A stretch of DNA of 64,000 bases from Porphyra umbilicalis. Taxonomy: Eukaryota > Rhodophyta > Bangiophyceae > Bangiales > Bangiaceae. The stretch covers positions 1-64,000 of the forward strand of contig KV918955.1 in NCBI GenBank assembly GCA_002049455.2. The letters run 5' to 3'. Under the pieces are notes generated by a model. It saw only the letters and a program-made list of their open reading frames with translations. It was not told the origin of the DNA and did no database searches. Position numbers and translations under genes: made by a program. Shown here in pieces: positions 22,501 through 31,850 of the stretch. Numbering within the stretch: the first letter of the stretch is position 1; the number at the start of each line of letters is the position of its first letter.

Positions 22501-25500
22501 TATCGGCCTGGAGGCACTTTTGCTCTTTCTTCGGCGCTCTGTATCTCCGGAACGGCTGCCCTACGGACAAATCTGAGCAGCGCTAACGGGGTAAGGGGGG
22601 AGGCATGGGCAAATGTTTGCAAGCTATTGAATGAGCTGGGTCGCGTAGTCGTCTGGCGATTTCACGAAAACACGTCTGTGGGGCATGTGAGAGCATGCGC
22701 CTCGATTTACTGTGGGCTCTCAGAGCCCGCGCGGGTCCTACCTAGTCCCTTTATATAAAGCTCGCCGTGGGCCACATGCGTCTGTCTGTCTGTATGTGCA
22801 GCCCACCAATGGGACGCCCGCGATCGGGTCACGCACACGGGCTACAATGGCGAACAAATGGATTGCGCGAACGCCCAGATTTTCAGCGCATTCCGACCAC
22901 AAACATTCTAAGGACCGGCCTGCACGCCCGGGTCAATTACATCCCAGTGGGATTGCGGCGATTGGGTTTCGCACAGGGGCTACATTAGCAAACAAATGGA
23001 TTGCGCTAGCGCCCAGATTTTCAGCGCATTCCGAGCACAAACATTCTAAGGACCTGCGTGCACGCCCGGATCAAATACATCCCAGTGGGATGGCCGCGAT
23101 CGGGTTTCGCACAGGGGCCACATTGGCAAACAAATGGATTGCGCGTCGGCTCAGATTTTCAGCGCATTCCGACCACAAACATTCTAAGGACCTGCGTGCA
23201 CGCCCGGATCAACTCCATCCAGAACCGCGAGCGGCGCAGCGCGAGGCCGTCGAATTGATCCCCTGACTTACAGGTTCCTGATTTGGAATAAACAGAGGTT
23301 TTTGGGGACGGCCCAGATTTTCGGCGAGCGGCGCAGCGCGAGGCCGTCGAAGTAAACGCGTGACTTTCCGTCCGCCAAGTTGGTGCAATCAGAGGATTTT
23401 CGGGAACGCCCAGATATTCGCTGAGCGGCGCAGCGCGAGGGCGTCTTCACACCGGCTGCTGGGTGGCGGGGTGGGGGGGCCGCCGGGTGGCGGGGCGGGG
23501 GGGTCCGGGAGGGAGGGCCGCCTCGCCCCCGGCCGCCGGGTTGCGGGGTGGGGGGGGTCCGGGGGGAGAGCCGCCTCGCCCCCGACCGCCGGGTGGCGGG
23601 CTGGGGGGGTCCGGGGGGGAGGGCCGCCTCGCCCCCGGCCGCCGGGAGGGGTCCGGGGGGGAGGGCCGCCTCGCCCCCGGCCGCCGGGAGGCGGGGTGGG
23701 GGGGGTCCGGGAGGGAGGGCCGCCTCGCCCCCGGCCGCCGGGAGGCGGGGTGGGGGTGGTCCGGGGGGGAGGGCCGCCTCCCTCCCGGCCGCCGGGTGGC
23801 GGGTGGGGGGGTCTGGGGGCATGGGCCGCCCCTCCCCCTGGCATATAAGGCCGCGCCACTATCATCTATTCTCAGAACGGAGAATGAATTATTCTCGCTC
23901 TGGAAAAGTAGCCGATTCTATCGGCCTGGGGGCACTTTTTCTCCTTCTTTGGCGCTCTGTATCTCCGGAACGGCTGCCCTACGGACAAATCTGAGCAGCG
24001 CAAATGGGGGAAGGGGGGAGGCATGGGCAAATGTTTGCAAGCTATTGAATGAGCTGGGTCGCGTAGTCGTCCGGCGATTTCATGAAAACGCGTCTGTGGG
24101 GCATGTGAGAGCATGCGCCTCGATTGACAGTGGGCTCTCAGAGCCCGCGCGGGTCCTACCTAGTCCCTTTATATAAAGCTCGCCGTGGGCCACATGCGTC
24201 TGTCTGTCTGTATGTGCAGCCCACCAATGGGACGCCCGCGATCGGGTCACGCACACGGGCTACAATGGCGAACAAATGGATTGCGCGAACGCCCAGATTT
24301 TCAGCGCATTCCGACCACAAACATTCTAAGGACCGGCCTGCACGCCCGGGTCAATTACATCCCAGTGGGATTGCGGCGATTGGGTTTCGCACAGGGGCTA
24401 CATTAGCAAACAAATGGATTGCGCTAGCGCCCAGATTTTCAGCGCATTCCGAGCACAAACATTCTAAGGACCTGCGTGCACGCCCGGTTAAAATACATCC
24501 CAGTGGGATGGCCGCGATCGGGTTTCGCACAGGGGCCACATTGGCAAACAAATGGATTGCGCGTCGGCTCAGATTTTCAGCGCATTCCGACCACAAACAT
24601 TCTAAGGACCTGCGTGCACGCCCGGATCAACTCCATCCAGAACCGCGAGCGGCGCAGCGCGAGGCCGTCGAATTGATCCCCTGACTTACAGGTTCCTGAT
24701 TTGGAATAAACAGAGGTTTTTGGGGACGGCCCAGATTTTCGGCGAGCGGCGCAGCGCGAGGCCGTCGAAGTAAACGCGTGACTTTCCGTCCGCCAAGTTG
24801 GTGCAATCAGAGGATTTTCGGGAACGCCCAGATATTCGCTGAGCGGCGCAGCGCGAGGGCGTCTTCACACCGGCTGCTGGGTGGCGGGGTGGGGGGGCCG
24901 CCGGGTGGCGGGGCGGGGGGGTCCGGGAGGGAGGGCCGCCTCGCCCCCGGCCGCCGGGTTGCGGGGTGGGGGGGGTCCGGGGGGGAGAGCCGCCTCGCCC
25001 CCGACCGCCGGGTGGCGGGCTGGGGGGGGTCCGGGGGGAGGGCCGCCTCGCCCCCGGCCGCCGGGAGGGGTCCGGGGGGAGGGCCGCCTCGCCCCCGGCC
25101 GCCGGGAGGCGGGGTGGGGGGGGTCCGGGAGGGAGGGCCGCCTCCCCCCCGGCCGCCGGGTGGCGGGGTGGGTGGGGTCCGGGGGGGAGGGCCGCCTCCC
25201 CCCCGGCCGCCGGGTGGCGGGGTTGGGGGGGTCCGGGGGGAGGGCCGCCTCGCCCCCGGCCGCCGGGAGGCGGGGTGGGGGTGGTCCGGGGGGGAGGGCC
25301 GCCTCCCTCCCGGCCGCCGGGTGGCGGGTGGGGGGGTCTGGGGGCATGGGCCGCCCCTCCCCCTGGCATATAAGGCCGCGCCACTATCATCTATTCTCAG
25401 AACGGAGAATGAAATATTCTCGCTCTGGAAAAGTAGCCGATTCTATCGGCCTGGGGGCACTTTTTCTCCTTCTTTGGCGCTCTGTATCTCCGGAACGGCT

Positions 25501-26835
25501 GCCCTACGGACAAATCTGAGCAGCGCAAATGGGGGAAGGGGGGAGGCATGGGCAAATGTTTGCAAGCTATTGAATGAGCTGGGTCGCGTAGTCGTCCGGC
25601 GATTTCATGAAAACGCGTCTGTGGGGCATGTGAGAGCATGCGCCTCGATTGACAGTGGGCTCTCAGAGCCCGCGCGGGTCCTACCTAGTCCCTTTATATA
25701 AAGCTCGCCGTGGGCCACATGCGTCTGTCTGTCTGTATGTGCAGCCCACCAATGGGACGCCCGCGATCGGGTCACGCACACGGGCTACAATGGCGAACAA
25801 ATGGATTGCGCGAACGCCCAGATTTTCAGCGCATTCCGACCACAAACATTCTAAGGACCGGCCTGCACGCCCGGGTCAATTACATCCCAGTGGGATTGCG
25901 GCGATCGGGTTTCGCACAGGGGCTACATTAGCAAACAAATGGATTGCGCTAGCGCCCAGATTTTCAGCGCATTCCGAGCACAAACGTTCTAAGGACTTGC
26001 GTGCACGCCCGGATCAACTCCATCCAGATCCGCGAGCGGCGCAGCGCGAGGCCGTCGACTTGATACCCTGACTGACAATTTCCCGAATTGGAACAAAAAG
26101 AGGAGCGTCGGGACGGCCCAGAGTTTCGGCGAGCGGCGCAGCGCGAGGCCGTCGAAGTAAACGCGTGACTTTCCGTCCGCCAAGTTGGTGCAATCAGAGG
26201 ATTTTCAGGAACGCCCAAAGTTTCGGCGAGCGGCGCAGCGCGAGGGCGTCTTCACACCAGCTGCTGGGTGGCGGGGTGGGGCGGCCGCCGGGTGGGGGGC
26301 TGGGGGGGCCCGGGGGGGAGGGCCGCCTCCCCCCGGCCGCCGGGTGGCGAGGTGGGGGGTGTCCAGGGGGGAGGGCCGCCTCCCCCGGGCCGCCGGGTGG
26401 CGAGGTGGGGGGGGTCCGAGGGGGAGGGCCGCCTCGCCCCCGGCCGCCGGGTGGCGGGGTGGGGGGAGTCCGAGGGGGAGGGCGTCCTCGCCCCCGGCCG
26501 CCGGGAGGCGGGTGGGGGGGTCCGGGGGGATGGGCCGCCCCTCCCCTGGCATATAAGGCCACGCCACAATCATCTTTTCTCAGAACTGAGAACGAATTAT
26601 TCTCTCTCTGGAAAAGTAGCCGATTCCATCGGCCTGGAGGCACTTTTGCTCTTTCTTCGGCGCTCTGTATCTCCGGAACGGCTGCCCTACGGACAAATTT
26701 GAGCAGCGCAAACGGGGGAAGGGGGGAGGCATGGGCAAATGTTTGCAAGCTATTGAATGAGCTGGGTCGCGTAGTCGTCCGGCGATTTCATGAAAACGCG
26801 TCTGTGGGGCATGTGAGAGCCTGCGCCTCGATATA

Positions 26836-27071
26836 TGGCGCGTCGCCAAAGAATGATCGGATCCGAGCAGGTTCCACAGCAAGTTACAGCATGCTGTGAC
26901 CGTGCTGTGACTGTGCTTTGAAATAAAATTGCATGCTGAGGGCTCCTGAATGGCTCTGTGGGAGGCAAGGGCGATCACAGCAATTTTGAATTCTGTGCTG
27001 TGAGCTGCTGTGAACTGCTGTGACTTGCTGTGAGCGTTTCTCAGATCCGATCATTCTTTGGCGACGCGCCA
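26836..27071. mobile_element. 236-bp MITE with 28-bp perfect terminal inverted repeats, TA target duplication
   Basis: The element begins TGGCGCGTCGCC and ends GGCGACGCGCCA; the terminal inverted repeats match perfectly for 28 bp and continue a few bases more with a mismatch. It is flanked by TA at 26834-26835 and 27072-27073 and splits the GCCTCGATTTACAGTGGG junction of an array unit, so the empty site is visible in the neighbouring units. Inside are repeats of CTGCTGTGA on the right and GTGCTGTGAC on the left, an AT-rich centre and no ORF. The TA duplication is consistent with a nonautonomous Tc1/mariner-like element; the family assignment is inference. Confidence 0.88.
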
Positions 27072-27918
27072 TACAGTGGGCTCTCAGAGCCCGCGCGGGT
27101 CCTACCTAGTCCCTTTTTATAAAGCTCGCCGTGGGCCACATGCGTCTGTCTGTCTGTATGTGCAGCCCACCAATGGGACGCCCGCGATCGGGTCGCGCAC
27201 ATGGGCTACATTGGCAAACAAATGGATTGCGCGAACGCCCACAATTTCAGCGCATTCCGACCATAAACATTCTAAGGACCGGCCTGCACGCCCGGGTCAA
27301 GTACATCCCAGTGGGACGCCCGCGATCGGGTCACGCACACGGGCTACAATGGCAAACAAATGGATTGCGCGAGCGCCCAGATTTTCAGCGCATTCCGACA
27401 ACAAACATTCTAAGGACCTGCGTGCATGCCCGGATCAACTCCATTCAGAACCGCGAGCGGCGCAGCGCGAGGCCGTCGAATTGATCCCCTGACTTACAAT
27501 TTCCCGAATTGGAACAAACAGAGGTTTTTGGGGACGGCCCAGATTTTCGGCGAGCGGCGCATCGCGAGTCCGTCGAAGTAAACGCGTGACTTTCCGTCCG
27601 CCAAGTTGTTGCAATCAGAGGATTTTCGGGAACGCACAGAGATTCGGCGAGCGGCGCAGCGCGAGGGCGTCTTCACACCAGCTGCTGGGTGGCGGGGTGG
27701 GGCGGCCGCCGGGTGGGGGGCTGGGGGGGCCCGGGGGGGATGGCCGCCTCCCCCCCGGCCGCCGGGTGGCGGGGTGGGGGGGGTCCGGGGGGGAGGGCCG
27801 CCTCGCCCCCGGCCGCCGGGTGGCGGGGTGGGGGGGTCCGGGGGGGAGGGCCGCCTCTCCCCCGGCCGCCGGGTGGCGGGGTGGGGGGGGTCCGGGGGGG
27901 AGGGCCGCCTCCCCCCCG

Positions 27919-28210
27919 GCATCTATCAGCGGATCCTATCGCGTTGCTTTCAGTCTGAATGACATTGGGGTTTTTTTGCTCAGTGCGTACCATCTGCTGT
28001 CTGCAGGTGCAAAAACATTTGAGGGTGGTCACTTGCTGACAGCAGCCGTGAAGATACAGTATACGGTTCCATAGCCGAGATCGGGTCCCGCACACGGGCT
28101 ATATTGGCAATCAAATCCAATGCGCCACGTGCCCGGATACGCCTGATATGACCAAGTAAACCGAGTAAGCCCACCGGATGGTATCGAAGCAATTCCGTTA
28201 GACCGGATGG
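27919..28210. other. Unique segment after the end of array block A
   Basis: Starts CATCTATCAGCGGATCC immediately after a minisatellite. Its first 55 bases or so also follow a minisatellite at 56703. No gene is seen. CCGAGATCGGGTCCCGCACACGGGCTATATTGGCAATCAAAT-like sequence at 28075-28120 resembles part of the 138-bp subrepeat, so this may be an eroded array edge. Confidence 0.45.
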
Positions 28211-28390
28211 GCTTCCGTACTGGCCCCCGTGTGGCCCACCCCTGGGAAGTGTCCGTCAGGGCACCCCCTCCGCACGGGTGCGTGCACACCGATTGCGCGT
28301 GCTTCCGTACTAGCCCCCGTGTGGCCCACCCCCAGGAAGTGTCCGTCAGGGCACCCCCTCCGCACGTGTGCGTGCACAGCGATTGTGCGT
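28211..28390 (+). repeat. Two tandem copies of a 90-bp repeat
   Basis: GCTTCCGTACT starts the copies at 28211 and 28301, giving an exact 90-bp period with few differences. Both copies contain CCCCCGTGTGGCCCACCCC and AAGTGTCCGTCAGGGCACCC. A simple GTGCGTGCCGCC-type repeat follows to about 28475. Not related to the array unit. It may belong to the left flank of the Helitron. Confidence 0.85.
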
Positions 28391-28475
28391 GCCGCCGTGC
28401 GTGCGTGCGCCGCCGTGGTGCGTGCCGCCGTGCGTGCGCCGCCGTCGTGCGTGCCGCCGCCCCGCGTGCCTTATG

Positions 28476-29969
28476 TGCCCGCGCGTGCGGCACTTCGCTG
28501 GCCTCGCGTTGCGCCTCCGCGCTCGCGCCGAGTTCGTCGCGCCCACCGCTTCGCCGTGCAGCCGTGCGCGTGTCCGCGTTCTCTTTCGTGCGCCGCCACG
28601 TACCTTTCCGCCGTGCCCTGGTCAGCCCTTTTTTTGCCCGCGTTTTTCTGAGGGAGGAGGGAGGGTGGAGAGGGGGCGCTCGCGTCTTTTTTTTATTCCG
28701 ATACAGCCCTGGCAGGGCTCGCCCGTAGCGTTTTTTCTCCCTGTATCGGTAGCTAGGGGGGGGGTAGCTTTATCCTGGGTGCGGTTGGGGGGGGGCGTGA
28801 TAAAACCGGGTCCGGGTGCGTGTGCTGCTGGCCGCCACCCCCACAACGCCTGTGGCTTCGCGCCTATAATTGGTGCTGTGGGAGGGGGTGGCAGCAGCTG
28901 GGGGGAAGGAGGCGCGCTCAGGCAAGGGGCGACCGTTTGCTCGCGGTCGCCCCGGCCCGAGTCGGCCGCTCACGATCTCCCTCTCCTCAATCCCAGGGAA
29001 TTTCGATTTGGGGATTCGTCCTCGAGTCAGAACGACCCAAATCCATCGCTGGTACCGAAAAGGGCGGCGCATTGGAGGAAGGAGGCACGCAGGTCGGGGT
29101 CGATTTTTCACAGGGGACCCACCGTGTGCTGCTGATATTTTTTTTCTGGACGCGGCAAAACGGGTGTCGCGTGCGTTTGTGGCTCGGCGCGGCCGTCACC
29201 ATTGCCAAGACTGAAATTGTCTGGGGGTTTCGGTGGCGGTCGTGGCAGTCACTGAAAGGAAGGCGTTGAGAGAGAATTCCGATTCCGTCGGCACATGCCC
29301 GGTTGGCGAAACCTCTCATCACTTCTTTTTCCAGCCCGTTGGTCTTCCCGCGGCTGCAAGCCAATCGCGGGAAAGACTAAATTGTCGAAATCCCGCACCC
29401 GCCTTGGGGGGGCTCTCGATTGGCAGTGGAACGCGGGTGGCGCTCCTTTTTTCGCCGCCGATTCGGTCGGGTTGTGACCAGCTTCTTTTGTGCAGTAGGC
29501 ACGGAAGCGTTTACGATTCACGAACCCATTGAGAGATATTGTGAAGCTGTTGTGGCATTAAGTAGGTCAGGTTTGGGGTTAGTGGGTGAGTAAGAGCCAC
29601 TGTGTTGATTCGATAGAAGGGGTGAGCTTAGTTTGTTCCTGACCTGGGGCATTGGTGGACTTGCCACGTTGGCAGCACGGGGAGGACGCGTGGGATCTGT
29701 CGCGTTTGGGGGGCGCGGTGCACCGCGACGTTTTGGCTTTACAGAATCCCCGGCGTGGCGTTGTGGAGCCACTTTGAGCTGGGCGCCTAGGGTTTTGCGG
29801 TGGTCCCGGAGGGCCGGCCATTTGGTGCGCGACGTGACGTACCCACGTCCCCTGGAGCAGGGGTCGGGTCTCGCAAAGCGCATCATTGGCGCTGAGCCCG
29901 ACCATCGCACCTTGATTAGTTCGCGTTGGGATCCTCACTACAGGTTTGGGTCACGCGTGGGAGATCGCC
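28476..29969. other. Non-array region upstream of the Helitron gene
   Basis: About 1.5 kb with lower GC in places, T-runs and no recognisable coding family. It probably includes the Helitron left end and promoter, but I could not place a 5'-TC terminus. AGCCCTGGCAGGGCT (28707-28721) is a small dyad. Confidence 0.4.
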
Positions 29970-31850
29970 ATGGTGGGGGGGGATGGGGCCCGCACGCCCG
30001 GCGTCTCCAGCGACGACGAAATTCGGGTAGGGCCATTACCATCACCCGGCCGCCCTGGTGCGACCGCAGCAACGGTGGGCGTTCCTGCTGACGACGCCAG
30101 CGCGGCGGCCGACGCGCAACGACGCGCTCGGCGCCACGACCGGGACGTGCGAGACCGCGCAACGCTGTCGCCACATTCACGCTCGGCACAGTGTTCGACC
30201 CGTGTGGATTACAACAGGGTAAGGCGCGGGACGGAGACGCCAGCGCAGCGCGCCACACGCCTTGGTGCTCTTGCTGCACGCGCTGTGGAGAGCCGCGACG
30301 CGGAAACGCAGTCGCAGCGCGCTCAGCGCCACGCTGCTGATGCCGCACGCGCTTCGGACGGCCGCGATGCGGAATTGACGACGCAGCGCGCTCAGCGCCG
30401 CGCTGCTGATGCCACACGCGCTGCGGAGGGCCGCGGCGCGGAAACGCCGTCGCAGCGCGCTCAGCGCTGCGCTGCCGATGCCGCCCGCGCTTGGGCGCGT
30501 CGTGCGCGACACAGTCCTGCGCGACGCAGTCCTGCTGGAGGAGGGGATTCCTCGGAAGATGACGGCGACATCGAGGAAGAAGTCCCGGAGCGGGTCTGGC
30601 CAGAGTTTGCGCACGCCCAAGAGGCCTTCCGAGGCGAAGCAAAGCACACGCCCGAGCTGTACAGGCTCGGGCGGATGGACGATGCGTGCCCCAGCTGCAG
30701 TGCACTGCACTGGCGAGAGGAGCGAACTTCTAAATCTACCAACGCGCTGCCCAAATTTGGCACCTGCTGCCAAAACGGGCAGGTCCAGCTACCAGCTGTA
30801 CCCGACCCACCCGAGCCGCTCAAGACCTTCCTCAAAGCCGAGTCGCCCCAGGGTCGACGCGTCGTCGGGCATCTTCGAACGCTGAACAATGCTCTGGCGC
30901 TGGCCGCTGTCAAGTCAAAGCCGCCGCCTCCGCTGCCTGGAGGCAGCGCTTTTCAGCCCAGCGTGCGGCTGAACGGACGGCTCACGCACGTTATTGGACC
31001 TTTGCTTCCCGGCGTTGGGCAGCAGGCGTCCTTTTTGCAGGCGTACTTTACCGACTCGGAAGACAACGCACAGCGTCTAGCCGCGGTGTGTGCTGTGTCG
31101 ACACCTGACGGCGAGGGCGCCGCGGCCCCCGGTGGGGTATTGCGCAAGGACGTGTCTTCGCTGTCGTCGCCAGAGCGGCGCCTCTTTGACGCTCTGCAGG
31201 ATCTGTACAAAATGCTGCTGGAGCGTAATTCCCTGGTGCGCGGCTTTTTGACGGCTCATGAGCGCGTGCGGGCGATCGAGGCAGCTGCAGGACGACCCAT
31301 TCAGGAGCTTCGCGTCGTGATTGACGCGGAAGCACGGCCTGAGGGTGCGCACGTCCGCGTGTACAATGCACCAGAGGGACGCGGCGTCGACGAAGTAGCT
31401 GGGCTTCTTCCTTCGTCGGAGCTGGAGGTTGCGCCGGAGCATGCAGAGGAGGGACGTGTACCCACGCAGCGCGACGTGTCGCTGGCAGTGCGCGGGCCGC
31501 CTGCAGCCGGAGTCGCAGGGGGAGGGCCTGCCGCTCTGCAGCGCGTGCTGCAAGACATCTCCGCAATCCATCCATCGTACGAGACGGCGACCTACCCGTT
31601 GCTGCTGCCTCACGGAACCGACGGTTGGCACATAGCTATCCCGCGTCAAAGCCAGGGCACTCGGCAGCGCGTCGTCACTGCGCACGAGTATCTGGCGTAC
31701 CGGCTATTCACGCGCTCCGAAAACTTCAACGCCCTCCACCGCTGTGGTCGGCTATTTGGGCAGTGGGTCGTCGATTGCTACATTCGGGTCGAGCACCTGA
31801 CCCTCACGTGGATGCGGTTCAACCAGGCCAAGCTCCGTTATTCAGAATAG
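29970..31850 (+). CDS. Helitron protein, N-terminal half
   Basis: From the ATG at 29970 (an earlier TTG at 29946 is in frame) the protein has an N-terminal region with 23-residue repeats, seen as 69-bp DNA repeats at 30292, 30361 and 30430 with the motif ETQSQRAQRHAADAARA. Then comes the Cys-containing segment typical of Helitrons: LGRMDDACPSC..ALHW and PKFGTCCQNGQVQLP, a candidate zinc-binding site. It is followed by RLNGRLTHVIGPLLP and the conserved DISAIHPSYETATYPLLLP and GWH region. It ends at TAG (31848), after which homology continues in the same frame. Confidence 0.88.
   Translation: MVGGDGARTPGVSSDDEIRVGPLPSPGRPGATAATVGVPADDASAAADAQRRARRHDRDVRDRATLSPHSRSAQCSTRVDYNRVRRGTETPAQRATRLGALAARAVESRDAETQSQRAQRHAADAARASDGRDAELTTQRAQRRAADATRAAEGRGAETPSQRAQRCAADAARAWARRARHSPARRSPAGGGDSSEDDGDIEEEVPERVWPEFAHAQEAFRGEAKHTPELYRLGRMDDACPSCSALHWREERTSKSTNALPKFGTCCQNGQVQLPAVPDPPEPLKTFLKAESPQGRRVVGHLRTLNNALALAAVKSKPPPPLPGGSAFQPSVRLNGRLTHVIGPLLPGVGQQASFLQAYFTDSEDNAQRLAAVCAVSTPDGEGAAAPGGVLRKDVSSLSSPERRLFDALQDLYKMLLERNSLVRGFLTAHERVRAIEAAAGRPIQELRVVIDAEARPEGAHVRVYNAPEGRGVDEVAGLLPSSELEVAPEHAEEGRVPTQRDVSLAVRGPPAAGVAGGGPAALQRVLQDISAIHPSYETATYPLLLPHGTDGWHIAIPRQSQGTRQRVVTAHEYLAYRLFTRSENFNALHRCGRLFGQWVVDCYIRVEHLTLTWMRFNQAKLRYSE
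30292..30498 (+). repeat. 69-bp in-frame repeats in the Helitron gene
   Basis: GCCGCGACGCGGAAACG-like starts at 30292, 30361 and 30430 give an exact 69-bp period, coding for 23-residue units with a QRAQR core. Similar short repeated motifs are known near the N-terminus of other Helitron proteins. Confidence 0.85.

Larger units (their letters stand above)
6865..27919 (+). repeat. Composite tandem array, block A (about 15 head-to-tail units)
   Basis: All units point the same way. Marker positions (first base of CAGTGGGCTCTCAG or its variants) are 8011, 9332, 10890, 12446, 13949, 15448, 16880, 18281, 19785, 21213, 22710, 24128, 25653 and 27074. A first unit from 6865 lacks the palindromic head and has TTAAATAAAG instead of TATATAAAG. 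Unit length is 1.32-1.56 kb; it varies with the number of 138-bp subrepeats and of minisatellite copies. Order within each unit: palindromes, TATATAAA, 138-bp subrepeats, three 18-bp boxes, G-rich minisatellite, second TATA-like box, hairpin block. Units 9332-13948 are nearly identical, implying recent amplification or homogenisation. The block stops inside a minisatellite at 27919. No rRNA, tRNA or protein gene was recognised inside. Confidence 0.95.

Noticed and set aside
6865-27919. Ribosomal DNA intergenic spacer with repeated promoters
   Set aside because: The unit layout is suggestive, but no rRNA sequence appears anywhere in the window and the arrays are interrupted by transposons and border ordinary genes.
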